From: UBA4459 sp963776205
GTDB lineage: Bacteria > Bacteroidota > Bacteroidia > Bacteroidales > F082
DNA length: 64,000 nt
Direction of reading: 5' to 3'
NCBI GenBank assembly: GCA_963776205.1
Contig: CAVZLR010000004.1
Coordinates: 1-64,000, forward strand
Numbering within the stretch: position 1 is the first letter of the stretch; each line of letters begins with the position of its first letter. A program made the position numbers and the translations under genes. Shown here piece after piece: positions 17,748 through 31,416 of the stretch. The notes beneath the pieces are model-generated. The model did no database searches. It worked only from the letters and a program-made list of their open reading frames with translations, and was not told the origin of the DNA.

Positions 17748-18125
17748 ATGGCTAGAATAGCTGGAGTAGATATTCCTAATAATAAAAGAGGCGAGATAGC
17801 TTTGACTTATGTGTATGGAATTGGCAGAAGAACTGCGCAAAAAATACTTACTGAAGCAGGAATTGACTGGGATAAGAAAGTGGAGGACTGGACAGACGAT
17901 GATCAGAACAATATCAGAACTGTAATTGGAGACAATTATAAAGTAGAAGGTGAGTTGCGTTCAGATACGCAAATGAATATTAAGAGGTTAATGGACATTG
18001 GTACATACAGGGGTATCAGACACCGTATTGGTTTACCTGTTCGAGGACAGCACACCAAAAATAATGCTCGTACAAGAAAAGGACGTAAGAAAACTGTTGC
18101 TAATAAGAAGAAAGCTGTTAAATAA
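17748..18125 (+). CDS. rpsM: 30S ribosomal protein S13
   Basis: S13 (125 residues) of the 30S head, contacting the P-site tRNA. MARIAGVDIPNNKRGEIALT, YGIGRRTAQKIL and the end GQHTKNNARTRKGRKK are diagnostic; the C-terminal tail is lysine rich. It opens the alpha-operon part of the cluster. Confidence 0.97.
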   Translation: MARIAGVDIPNNKRGEIALTYVYGIGRRTAQKILTEAGIDWDKKVEDWTDDDQNNIRTVIGDNYKVEGELRSDTQMNIKRLMDIGTYRGIRHRIGLPVRGQHTKNNARTRKGRKKTVANKKKAVK

Positions 18126-18161
18126 CAGGTAATTCTTAATAAATGAATTAGAATTTAAACT

Positions 18162-18551
18162 ATGGCAAAAAGAACCAGAAGTTCAAAGAAAAGGGTAGTT
18201 AAAATTGACCCTATTGGAAGAGCATATATCAAAGCTTCTTTCAACAATATCATTATCTCCCTAACTAATGATGCCGGAGAAGTAATTTCATGGGCATCAT
18301 CTGGTAAGATGGGATTTAAAGGATCAAAGAAAAATACACCTTATGCCGCACAAATGGCTGCTGAAGATTGTTCAAAAGCAGCTTACGATATGGGATTACG
18401 CAAAGTAAAAGTATTTGTTAAAGGACCTGGCGCCGGCAGGGAATCAGCCATCAGAACAATTCATTCATCCGGAATTGAAGTGTTGGAGATTGTTGATGTA
18501 ACACCAATGCCTCACAATGGTTGTCGTCCACCAAAAAGAAGAAGAGTTTAA
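18162..18551 (+). CDS. rpsK: 30S ribosomal protein S11
   Basis: S11 (129 residues) on the platform near the Shine-Dalgarno helix. GRAYIKASFNNIIISLTND, GFKGSKKNTPYAAQMAAED and the end DVTPMPHNGCRPPKRRRV match. 36 bases separate it from both neighbours. Confidence 0.97.
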   Translation: MAKRTRSSKKRVVKIDPIGRAYIKASFNNIIISLTNDAGEVISWASSGKMGFKGSKKNTPYAAQMAAEDCSKAAYDMGLRKVKVFVKGPGAGRESAIRTIHSSGIEVLEIVDVTPMPHNGCRPPKRRRV

Positions 18552-18587
18552 TAATTACACTATTATTTAATAGGAAACTATAAAGAT

Positions 18588-19194
18588 ATGGCAAGATATA
18601 TTGGCCCAAAATCAAAAATTGCAAGGAAATTTAGTGATCCAATTTATGGACCGGATAAATATTTAGAGAAGAAAAACTTTCCTCCCGGGCAGCATGGTGC
18701 AAACAGAAAAAGAAGGAAACAGTCGGAATACGGTATCCAGTTGCAGGAAAAGCAAAAAGCTAAATATACTTATGGAATGCTCGAAAGACAATTCCGTAAT
18801 GTGTTTAAACAGGCATCAAGGAAAAAAGGTATCACAGGTGAAAACCTGCTACAACTTATTGAAGCACGTTTGGATAATGTGGTATTCAGGTTAGGAATTG
18901 CTCCTTCCAGATCCGGTGCACGGCAGTTGGTATCACATCGCCACATCACTGTAAATGGTGAAGTTGTTAATATTCCTTCATTTAGCGTGAAAGAAGGTGA
19001 TATTAATTGGTGTGCGAGAAAAATCAAAAAGTCTGCTGGCAATTAATGATTCATTAAATTCAAGTAAAAAATCATATTCATGGCTGGAGTGGGATGATGA
19101 TAAAATGCAGGGTAAATTCCTGAATTATCCGCCTCGCGAAGAAATTCCTGAGAATATTAAAGAACAGCTCATCGTTGAGTTGTACTCGAAATAA
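18588..19194 (+). CDS. rpsD: 30S ribosomal protein S4, interrupted by a single-base insertion
   Basis: S4, a primary 16S-binding protein. Frame one (18588-19046) carries MARYIGPKSKIARKFSDPIY, NFPPGQHG and the S4 RNA-binding domain (EARLDNVVFRLGIAPSRSGAR, HRHITVNGEVVNIPSFSVK). Frame two, ending at 19194, carries IGVREKSKSL, SYSWLEWDDDKMQGKFLN and PPREEIPENIKEQLIVELYS. Removing one T at 19003-19004 joins them as KEGDIIGVREKSK, giving about 201 residues, the usual Bacteroidota length. Essential gene; attributed to a sequence error. Confidence 0.93.
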
Positions 19195-19232
19195 TAGTTA
19201 ATTGAAATATACACAATAAGTTAAATTATATT

Positions 19233-20225
19233 ATGGCAATTTTAGCATTTCAAAAGCCCGATAAGGTTATAATGAATGAAGCCAGTGATTTTCATGGCAT
19301 CTTTGAATTTCGCCCTCTTGAACCTGGTTTTGGTATGACCATTGGCAATGCCCTCAGAAGAATTCTTCTTTCTTCATTAGAAGGATTTGCCATTACAAAT
19401 ATCAGAATTGACGGAGTTGTTCATGAGTTTTCTACTATTGAAGGTGTTGTTGAAGATGTAACGGAAATCGTTTTAAATCTTAAAAAGGTAAGATTCAAGC
19501 AACAAATTCAAAACGAAGACAGTGAGAAAGTAAATATTGTAATTGGCGATCAGGAAACATTTAAAGCCGGTGATATCAATAAATTCCTTTCAGTGTTCCA
19601 GGTACTGAACCCGGATGAGGTTATTTGTAATCTTGATCCTTCAGTAAAATTAAGTATGGAATTAACCATTAAGAAAGGTAGAGGATACATTCCTGCTGAA
19701 GAAAACAAAGATCCAAATGAATTGGTTGGGACCATAGCAATTGATTCAATTCATACGCCCATTAAAAATGTAAAATATTTTATCGAGGATTACAGGGTTG
19801 AACAAAAAACAGACTACGAAAAATTAATGGTTGATCTGGAAACTGATGGTTCAATTCATCCCAAAGATGCACTTCAGGAAGCCGCAAAAATTTTAATTCA
19901 TCATTTTATGCTGTTTTCTGACGAAAAAATTACGCTGGAAACAGAAGAAAGGTCAGTTACAGAAGAATTTGATGAAAATACATTACATGTTCGTCAGCTT
20001 CTTAAAACTAAATTAGTTGACCTTGACCTGTCAGTAAGAGCATTGAATTGCTTAAAGGCTGCAGATGTTGAAACACTGGGTGAACTGGTGGCATACAATA
20101 GAAACGACTTGCTGAAATTCAGAAATTTTGGTAAAAAGTCATTAGCTGAATTAGACCAATTGGTTGAAACAAAAGGTCTGGAGTTTGGCATGAATACAGC
20201 TAAGTTTAAATTAGATAAGGATTAA
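19233..20225 (+). CDS. rpoA: DNA-directed RNA polymerase subunit alpha
   Basis: Alpha subunit (330 residues): N-terminal dimerisation domain (FEFRPLEPGFGMTIGNALRR, LSSLEGFAITNIRIDGVVHEF) and C-terminal domain after about residue 250 (LDLSVRALNCLKAADVETLG, LLKFRNFGKKSLAELDQLV) that contacts DNA and regulators. Normal order rpsD-rpoA-rplQ. Confidence 0.97.
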   Translation: MAILAFQKPDKVIMNEASDFHGIFEFRPLEPGFGMTIGNALRRILLSSLEGFAITNIRIDGVVHEFSTIEGVVEDVTEIVLNLKKVRFKQQIQNEDSEKVNIVIGDQETFKAGDINKFLSVFQVLNPDEVICNLDPSVKLSMELTIKKGRGYIPAEENKDPNELVGTIAIDSIHTPIKNVKYFIEDYRVEQKTDYEKLMVDLETDGSIHPKDALQEAAKILIHHFMLFSDEKITLETEERSVTEEFDENTLHVRQLLKTKLVDLDLSVRALNCLKAADVETLGELVAYNRNDLLKFRNFGKKSLAELDQLVETKGLEFGMNTAKFKLDKD

Positions 20226-20230
20226 GAGAG

Positions 20231-20944
20231 ATGAGACACAGAAAAAGCTTTAACCATCTGGGAAGAACTAGTTCAAGTAGAAAAGCGATGTTTTCAAATA
20301 TGGCTTCTTCCCTGATATTACATAAACGCATTACAACTACGCTGGCCAAAGCAAAAGCTTTAAGGTCATATGTTGAGCCGTTAATTACAAAATCAAAGGA
20401 AGACACAACCCATTCACGCAGGGTAGCATTTAGCTATCTGCAGGATAAATTTGCAGTTACAGAACTATTCCGTGAAGTATCTTCAAAAGTAGCAGACAGA
20501 CCTGGAGGATATACTAGGGTCATTAAACTTGGAACGCGATCGGGTGACAATGCAGAAATGGCAATGATTGAATTGGTGGATTACAACGAACTGCTGCTTT
20601 CGGATAAAGAAGCAAAAAAAGCCAAATCTACCAGAAGACGCCGTGGATCTAAAAAGAGCACAACTGATCAGGCTACAACTCCTGCGCCAGAAGTAAAGGA
20701 AAAGAAAGTTGAAGCTAAAACTGAAGAAACACCAAAAGAAGAAGCGAAAGCAGAGGCTAAAAAGGAAGAAAAAGCCGAAGAAAAGCCAGTTGAAGCAAAA
20801 AAGGAAGTTGAACAGGTGAAGGAAAAAAAGGTTGAAGAAGTAAAGGAAGAAAAAGTTGAAGAAAAAACAGCTTCAGTAGAAATGAAAAAAGAAGAGCCTA
20901 AAAAAGAGGAGAAAAAAGAAGACGCAGAAGAGAAAAAAGCTTAG
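20231..20944 (+). CDS. rplQ: 50S ribosomal protein L17 with a long charged C-terminal extension
   Basis: Residues 1 to about 118 are a normal L17 (MRHRKSFNHLGRTSSSRKAM, TTLAKAKALRSYVEPLITKS, GGYTRVIKLGTRSGDNAEMA). After RRRGSKKS the protein runs on for roughly 105 residues made almost only of Lys, Glu, Ala, Val and Pro, with repeated EEK, VEEK and KEE units, for 237 residues in total. Such extensions are frequent in Bacteroidota L17 but this one is long; it is probably disordered. The repetitive purine-rich DNA stays in frame to the stop. Confidence 0.95.
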   Translation: MRHRKSFNHLGRTSSSRKAMFSNMASSLILHKRITTTLAKAKALRSYVEPLITKSKEDTTHSRRVAFSYLQDKFAVTELFREVSSKVADRPGGYTRVIKLGTRSGDNAEMAMIELVDYNELLLSDKEAKKAKSTRRRRGSKKSTTDQATTPAPEVKEKKVEAKTEETPKEEAKAEAKKEEKAEEKPVEAKKEVEQVKEKKVEEVKEEKVEEKTASVEMKKEEPKKEEKKEDAEEKKA

Positions 20945-20980
20945 TTAAACGCGTTTAAATTCTAACAGCAAAAATATTTT

Positions 20981-21014
20981 AAAAGGATGATGCAAACAGC
21001 TTCATCCTTTTTTG
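20981..21014 (+). terminator. Rho-independent terminator of the ribosomal cluster
   Basis: AAAGGATGA pairs with TCATCCTTT around a short loop and is followed by a T-run interrupted by a G. It lies 40 bases after the rplQ stop and directly overlaps the -33 element of the enolase promoter. Confidence 0.8.
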
Positions 21015-21042
21015 TTTTTGACAAATAAAAATGATACTTTCG
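21011..21042 (+). promoter_or_regulatory. Promoter of eno
   Basis: TTTG (21011-21014), a 20-base spacer and TACTTTCG (21035-21042), one mismatch from TAnnTTTG. The predicted transcript start is about 25 bases before the enolase ATG. Confidence 0.55.
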
Positions 21043-21072
21043 CCGTCATTTATAAATTTAAAATAGGTTATT

Positions 21073-22362
21073 ATGAGCCAGATAGCAAATTTACATGCAA
21101 GGCAGATTTTGGATTCCAGAGGAAACCCAACAATTGAAGTTGATGTTTATACAGATACAGGTATTGTTGGCCGTGCAGCAGTTCCATCAGGTGCTTCAAC
21201 AGGTGTTCACGAAGCAGTTGAACTAAGAGATGGGGATAAAAATGCATTCCTTGGTAAAGGTGTATTAAATGCCGTACAAAATGTGAATAATGTACTGGCA
21301 GAAGAATTGAGAGGTTATTTTGTTGCTGACCAGGTGGATATTGATACACGAATGATTGAGATAGATGGAACGCCTAATAAAGCCAATCTGGGTGCCAATG
21401 CTATTTTGGGTGTCTCATTGGCGGTGGCTCATGCAGCTGCTCAGGAAACAAATCAATACTTGTTTAGGTATATTGGAGGGGTAAATGCGAAAGTACTCCC
21501 CATTCCCATGATGAATATCCTGAATGGTGGATCGCATGCTGATAACAGCATCGATTTTCAGGAATTTATGATTATGCCCGTTGGTGCTGAAAATTTCAGC
21601 CAGGCAATCAAAATGGGAGCTGAAGTATTCCATCATTTAAAAGCTGTATTGAAAAAAGCAGGTTACTCAACAAATGTTGGTGACGAAGGAGGCTTTGCTC
21701 CGAATTTGAAATCAAACGAGGAAGCTGTAAAAGTAATATTGGAAGCCATTGAAAAAGCAGGTTATAAACCTGGTGAAGATATTTATCTGGCACTTGATCC
21801 GGCCTCATCTGAATATTTCCTGAAAGATGAAAAGATGTACCATTTAAAATGGTCAACTGGTGATAAATTAACACCATCCGAAATGGTGGATTATTGGAAT
21901 AATTGGGTTAAAAAATATCCGATCATCTCAATTGAAGATGGTATGGACGAAGATGATTGGGATGGCTGGAAACTGATGACTGATAAAATGGGTGATAAAG
22001 TTCAATTGGTGGGTGACGACCTTTTTGTTACAAACACTGAACGCCTGCAAGATGGCATTGATAAAGGAGTAGCCAATTCAATTCTTATTAAAGTAAATCA
22101 GATAGGTACATTAACGGAAACAATCAATGCGGTTGATTTAGCTACACGTAATAGTTATACTTCAATCATTAGCCACAGGTCAGGTGAAACTGAAGATGTA
22201 ACCATTGCTGACTTGGCAGTTGCTTTAAATACAGGTCTAATTAAAACAGGCTCAGCAAGCCGTTCTGATAGAATTGCCAAGTATAATCAGTTGTTAAGAA
22301 TTGAAGAGATATTAGGAGAGTCTGCAGTTTACCCTGGAAAAAATTTCAAGTACTTGAAATAA
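21073..22362 (+). CDS. eno: Enolase (phosphopyruvate hydratase)
   Basis: Converts 2-phosphoglycerate to phosphoenolpyruvate in glycolysis (429 residues). Seen: SGASTGVHEAVELRDGDK (active-site loop), MMNILNGGSHADNSIDFQEF, VGDEGGFAPNL, metal ligands in LALDPASSEY, ISIEDGMDEDDW and LVGDDLFVTN, the catalytic Lys in ILIKVNQIGTLTET, and SHRSGETED. Its own promoter and the terminator before it suggest separate transcription from the ribosomal cluster. Confidence 0.97.
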   Translation: MSQIANLHARQILDSRGNPTIEVDVYTDTGIVGRAAVPSGASTGVHEAVELRDGDKNAFLGKGVLNAVQNVNNVLAEELRGYFVADQVDIDTRMIEIDGTPNKANLGANAILGVSLAVAHAAAQETNQYLFRYIGGVNAKVLPIPMMNILNGGSHADNSIDFQEFMIMPVGAENFSQAIKMGAEVFHHLKAVLKKAGYSTNVGDEGGFAPNLKSNEEAVKVILEAIEKAGYKPGEDIYLALDPASSEYFLKDEKMYHLKWSTGDKLTPSEMVDYWNNWVKKYPIISIEDGMDEDDWDGWKLMTDKMGDKVQLVGDDLFVTNTERLQDGIDKGVANSILIKVNQIGTLTETINAVDLATRNSYTSIISHRSGETEDVTIADLAVALNTGLIKTGSASRSDRIAKYNQLLRIEEILGESAVYPGKNFKYLK

Positions 22363-22455
22363 AAATATTTAATACACAAATTTTTTATTAAACAGTTGAT
22401 ATACAGCTACTGATAAAACGATCAAAAAAATATTTGAATTTATTTCAAAAAATGT

Positions 22456-22486
22456 TTTGTCAGAAAAAAAAAGAGTATTACTTTTG
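22456..22486 (+). promoter_or_regulatory. Bacteroidota-type rRNA operon promoter
   Basis: TTTG (22456-22459), a 19-base spacer and a perfect TAnnTTTG element TACTTTTG (22479-22486), followed by GCAGCCCGTTTC. About 200 bases before the mature 16S end, where an rrn promoter is expected. Confidence 0.75.
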
Positions 22487-22644
22487 CAGCCCGTTTCTAA
22501 AGGAATATAATGTTTAGGGATAGGGAAAAAGAGTTCATAGACATAATGAAAGCAAGCCAAGTAAACAGGAAAATAAAAAAGCCCCTGTTATTATTGGATA
22601 ATTATTTGATAATAATAAGGAGTCAATTTTAATGAATTACTTAT

Positions 22645-24228
<1,584 letters not shown>

Positions 24229-24422
24229 GAAGGTTTTTTTGTGATTCTATTTATCTTGGTTTGCTTTTCATTTTTTAAAAATATCTTAGGAGATAAAGCA
24301 ATCCTGAAAAGAGCAGGGTGTACTGCTCTGCTGCACAGCTACGAGGGAGATTGGTCACCGGTCATTCGAATGGGAATTCCATTACGATGGCTTCTTAAAC
24401 AATGATCAATTAACCGACACAG

Positions 24423-24496
24423 AGTCCCGTAGCTCAGTTGGTTAGAGCACTACACTGATAATGTAGGGGTCCGCAGTTCAAATCTGCGCGGGACTA
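24423..24496 (+). tRNA. tRNA-Ile (anticodon GAT)
   Basis: 74 bases forming a cloverleaf: acceptor AGTCCCG/CGGGACT, D-arm GCTCAGTTGGTTAGAGC, anticodon loop CTGATAA, T-arm CGCAG-TTCAAAT-CTGCG, discriminator A; CCA is not encoded. It lies in the 16S-23S spacer, the classic place. Confidence 0.97.
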
Positions 24497-24587
24497 CAGG
24501 ATGGAGCTAATTTAAAGATTAGTCAATTTGAAAATTAAATGCATTAGCACATTTTCAAATTATCAAATTAGCACATTGTTCGTTTCA

Positions 24588-24661
24588 GGGGGATTAGCTC
24601 AGTTGGCTAGAGCGCTACGCTTGCACCGTAGAGGTCATCGGTTCGACTCCGATATTCTCCA
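24588..24661 (+). tRNA. tRNA-Ala (anticodon TGC)
   Basis: 74 bases: acceptor GGGGGAT/ATTCTCC with two G-U pairs, D-arm GCTCAGTTGGCTAGAGC, anticodon loop CTTGCAC, T-arm ATCGG-TTCGACT-CCGAT, discriminator A, no encoded CCA. Second spacer tRNA of the rrn operon. Confidence 0.97.
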
Positions 24662-24667
24662 CACCGT

Positions 24668-24721
24668 CCGACGAAGCCTTGGCGAAGTCGGGTAAAAAGA
24701 AGTTCAGCTTTAAAGTTGAAC
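24668..24721 (+). repeat. Two small hairpins in the tRNA-Ala to 23S spacer
   Basis: CCGAC-GAA-GCC-TT-GGC-GAA-GTCGG (24668-24691) is a stem with a symmetrical GAA/GAA internal loop; GTTCAGCTTTAAAGTTGAAC (24702-24721) is a near-perfect palindrome. They probably take part in processing or folding of the pre-rRNA. A third hairpin, GGTGC-GAGA-GCACC, lies just before the 23S gene (about 24920-24933). Confidence 0.5.
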
Positions 24722-24885
24722 AAAGTTCTTAGAAAAATATTGAAGTAAAGTTTAAATCCGGTTAGCCGACAAGCTAATTACCGGAGAGTGGCTTTATGGA
24801 AACATAGCGAGACCTGATAACATCAATTCAACGATCAACCTCGAATTTGTAATTGGATGGTAATGGTTTCCACAGAAGAGTTCAT

Positions 24886-27905
<3,020 letters not shown>

Positions 27906-27992
27906 TACATAACAAGGAAAAAGGATAAAGGCAAAAGGAAAAAGTAAAAAATACTTTGCTCTTTTTACTTTAAACTTTGAACTTATTAAGAT

Positions 27993-28107
<115 letters not shown>

Positions 28108-28110
28108 TAT

Positions 28111-28144
28111 AAAACCCCGTTTTATCAAAAACGGGGTTTTTTTT
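28111..28144 (+). terminator. Terminator of the rRNA operon
   Basis: AAAACCCCGTTTT and AAAAACGGGGTTTT form a strong stem around a tiny loop, followed by eight or more T. It lies directly after 5S. Confidence 0.92.
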
Positions 28145-28455
28145 ATACAAAAATTTGTAAAAGAGGTGATCTTATATCTTTCTGAAAATGCAATTTTTCA
28201 AGTTTTTATAACAAATCATGAAAAGGATATCTGCATACTAAGAATTTTTTGAACTTGCTGTACCTTACTTATTTCCATTAGTTTTTGTTGTATTTATCCG
28301 GTTCCACTTCTGAAAAAAGAAGGGAAAGCTTCTTATAATGCTTTTAAATTGTTTATTTTTTTTGATCAATTTTCAAAAGGTAACAAAGAAAATCAGTAAA
28401 TTGTGCCTTCGTTTTCAGGGGACGATTTTATTTATGCCAAACAAAAATTAATAAT
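28145..28455 (+). other. Intergenic region, no gene seen
   Basis: 311 AT-rich bases between the rrn terminator and the first T9SS-protein gene. It should contain that gene's promoter, but I find no good TTTG...TAnnTTTG pair; only short open frames are present. Confidence 0.4.
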
Positions 28456-31389
28456 ATGAAAAGAAGATATTTACACTTCAGCTTGCTTTTGATTTTCATT
28501 GTATTAGGAGGAACAGCTATTGTTTTTTATGCATTTAAAAGCACCGGGAAATACATGCCCCGGAATGAAAAATCAGCACTACAATTGCCCAGGATAAAGC
28601 CCGCCTCGGAATATTTGGCATTGATAAAAAACAATCAGAATACGGGAGTTATCAACTCAATGGACTTGAAAAGGGCTAAAGATCAATTAAAAAAGCTTGG
28701 TTCAACCAGGGAAGAAAATTTAACCTGGACACAGCTAGGTCCAGATAATTTTGGGGGAAGAACAAGAGCTATTATTTGTGACAACCAAGATGGTAGCGCC
28801 AATACCCTTTACGCAGCTGGAGTTTCAGGTGGCATTTGGAAATCAACTAACCTGGCAATCACTTGGAATAAGATTAACATGGAGAATGATAATCTATATG
28901 TTTCTTGTATGGTTCAGGCACCTAATGGAACCATTTATGCCGGAACTGGAGAAAGTTTTGCTGCTCAAACAATGTCTGGCCTGGATGAAATGGGATATTC
29001 TGGAGGCTTCATGGGACAGGGAATTTTTAAATCTACTGATGGTGAAAATTTCAGCCTGTTAGCCGCAACCGAACCAACATTTAATGATAACAATAGCGAT
29101 TGGGCATATGTTAACGAACTTGCTTATGATAATGGTAAGGGAAGAATTTATGCAGCTACAAGTACCGGATTAAAATATTCTGACGATAATGGAGCCAATT
29201 GGTTAACTGCAACTGACACTGCAGGGACATCATTAAACATGAACGCTTTTGATGTACAAGTTAGTACTGCAGGAACTGTGATTGCATGTGTTAATAATTT
29301 GTGTTATCTATCCCAAACAGGCGATAGTGATAATTTTATTGTTAGATCAGTTGGCGATTCTATAAGTCTGCCGAGTGGGAATGTTTCAAGAATAGAATTT
29401 GCATTTGCACCTTCTGAAGCTTCGGTGGTTTATGCCAGTGTTGTTAATCAATTTGGAAATGTTTACAATATTTATCGTTCTGACGATGGTGGTTATTCAT
29501 GGAGGATTATTTTACCAGGGACAAATTTTGTTCCGGTATTTTTAGGTCAGGGTGTATATGATAATACAATTACAGTATTCCCAGAAAATCCTGATAAAAT
29601 TCTTCTTGGAGGCCTTGTGCTATATCAGGGAGAAATGATACAATCAGAAGGATTCTATGATTGGCGAGTTGTATCTGAAGGTTTTACTAACCCTTCGTTT
29701 GCTTCCTATCTTCATTTTGATTCTCATACAAATGTATTCAGAAATGGATCAAATAACACCTTTTTTAGTGGTACTGATGGAGGAGTGTCAAAAGGAACGG
29801 TTAACGGAAATGAATATGCGCATGTTGCAAGTAACAGAAACTATTATACTACTCAATTTTATGCAGTTGGAAATTCCGGTCTGGAGAATTTTAATTTAGG
29901 AGGGGCTCAAGATAATGGAACTATTTTAATTACCGGGGAAGGAAACACAGTTAGGCAGGGAGAGTTAATATTAGGTGGCGATGGAGGACCATGCGTGAGT
30001 TCTTTAATAAATCATGAAATTATTGTTGTTTCTTCAACTGAAGGACAGATCCTTAGGTCAGAAGATGCAGGTGTTAACTATTCGACACAATTTTTAACAG
30101 GTGATATTACAAACCCGCAAGCATTTATTACACCTGTAGCTTTATGGGAAAGTTTTAATAACCAAAACAGCAGGGATTCTGTTACATATTACGCTAGGGA
30201 AAATATCCCCGGAGGAACAACCATACAAGTTAGAAGTAGTAATAACGGGCAACCTTTTTATTATACATTACCAAGCGATATGAGTCTCCAGGATGGTGAC
30301 TCTATCAGAGTTCGGGATGTAGTTTCTTCACGGCTTTTTATTGCAACAGCCAATCACTTGTTTATGACCAAAGAGCTTCATAATTTTGGAAAAGTACCTG
30401 AATGGTTTGAAGTTTCTGGAGTACAGGTTGGTTTGACGGGTATTCCCCAGTGTATGGCATATTCAGCTGATGGAAATCAAGTATACGTAGGTACACAGGA
30501 TGGCAGATTATTCAGGATATCGAACCTGGCCTTAGCATATAATTATGAAAGGGCTGACATCAGTAGTCCTTCGTGTATTGTTTCAACCAAAGAAATTCCT
30601 TTATTCGTACCGGGTACTTCTGATCCGATTGACCAGGTGATTACATCAATTGCCGTAGATCCTTCTAACCCTAATAATGTAATGGTTACATTAGGAAATT
30701 ATGGAAATGACCATTATGTTCTGTTTACAGATAATGCCTTAGCAGAAACTCCGGAATTTAATTCTCGACAAGGAAATTTACCTCAAATGCCAGTTTATGC
30801 TTCAGTAGTTGAAATGACAAATAATAATATTGCAGTTATTGGTACTGAGTATGGAATCTTTGTTACCGAGAATTTACATGACAACACACCTACCTGGTAT
30901 GCTCAAGCTGAAAAGATGGGAAAAGTTCCCGTATTTGATTTGAAACAGCAAATTGTACCAAAAACTGCTGATGAAGTTGTTTTGGTTAATGGTACTGAAG
31001 TGATTGTTATACCTTACCCAGGAACCAACAATTATGGAATTATTTATGCAGCTACCTACGGAAGAGGATTATTAAGATGTAATACATTCAGAAAGACAGT
31101 TGGAATTGAAGAAATATTTGTAGGCAATAAGAACAATAATGAAAATCTTAAATTATATCCGAATCCTGTAATTGATAAGGCAACAATTGAATTGGATTTA
31201 AACACGAAAGGGACACTTAGTATTCAGGTAATTGATTTGACTGGAAAAATTGTTAGTTCGGAGGAAAGAGTTGTTACCAAGGGCGCTAACATACTTGATT
31301 TGAATATGGCTCATTTAAATACGGGAACGTACATCATAAAAGCTGTTTCAGGAAATCAGGTATTTACAAGTAAATTTATCGTAAAATAG
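28456..31389 (+). CDS. T9SS-secreted BNR/sortilin-like beta-propeller protein
   Basis: 977 residues. A hydrophobic N-terminal segment (residues about 9-27, LLLIFIVLGGTAIVFYAF) acts as export signal or anchor. From about residue 90 come BNR/VPS10-like blades (WTQLGPDNFGGRTRAIICD, SGGIWKSTNLAITWNKI, GTGESF, GTDGGVSKG, YGRGLLRCN). The last 80 residues (LYPNPVIDKATIELDLN ... GTYIIKAVSGNQVFTSKFIV) form a type A Por secretion sorting domain, so the protein is expected to cross the outer membrane through T9SS. Ligand and role are unknown; such propellers are found in adhesins and exo-glycosidase-like proteins. 27 bases separate it from a second T9SS substrate, probably one operon. Confidence 0.85.
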   Translation: MKRRYLHFSLLLIFIVLGGTAIVFYAFKSTGKYMPRNEKSALQLPRIKPASEYLALIKNNQNTGVINSMDLKRAKDQLKKLGSTREENLTWTQLGPDNFGGRTRAIICDNQDGSANTLYAAGVSGGIWKSTNLAITWNKINMENDNLYVSCMVQAPNGTIYAGTGESFAAQTMSGLDEMGYSGGFMGQGIFKSTDGENFSLLAATEPTFNDNNSDWAYVNELAYDNGKGRIYAATSTGLKYSDDNGANWLTATDTAGTSLNMNAFDVQVSTAGTVIACVNNLCYLSQTGDSDNFIVRSVGDSISLPSGNVSRIEFAFAPSEASVVYASVVNQFGNVYNIYRSDDGGYSWRIILPGTNFVPVFLGQGVYDNTITVFPENPDKILLGGLVLYQGEMIQSEGFYDWRVVSEGFTNPSFASYLHFDSHTNVFRNGSNNTFFSGTDGGVSKGTVNGNEYAHVASNRNYYTTQFYAVGNSGLENFNLGGAQDNGTILITGEGNTVRQGELILGGDGGPCVSSLINHEIIVVSSTEGQILRSEDAGVNYSTQFLTGDITNPQAFITPVALWESFNNQNSRDSVTYYARENIPGGTTIQVRSSNNGQPFYYTLPSDMSLQDGDSIRVRDVVSSRLFIATANHLFMTKELHNFGKVPEWFEVSGVQVGLTGIPQCMAYSADGNQVYVGTQDGRLFRISNLALAYNYERADISSPSCIVSTKEIPLFVPGTSDPIDQVITSIAVDPSNPNNVMVTLGNYGNDHYVLFTDNALAETPEFNSRQGNLPQMPVYASVVEMTNNNIAVIGTEYGIFVTENLHDNTPTWYAQAEKMGKVPVFDLKQQIVPKTADEVVLVNGTEVIVIPYPGTNNYGIIYAATYGRGLLRCNTFRKTVGIEEIFVGNKNNNENLKLYPNPVIDKATIELDLNTKGTLSIQVIDLTGKIVSSEERVVTKGANILDLNMAHLNTGTYIIKAVSGNQVFTSKFIVK

Positions 31390-31416
31390 GTTCATAATTG
31401 ATAAAAAAGAATAGAA

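Noticed and set aside
11005..19010. Programmed +1 frameshifting as explanation for the breaks in rpsQ, rplE, secY and rpsD
   Set aside because: The sites have no common slippery sequence or stop codon at the shift, and relatives encode these proteins in one frame.
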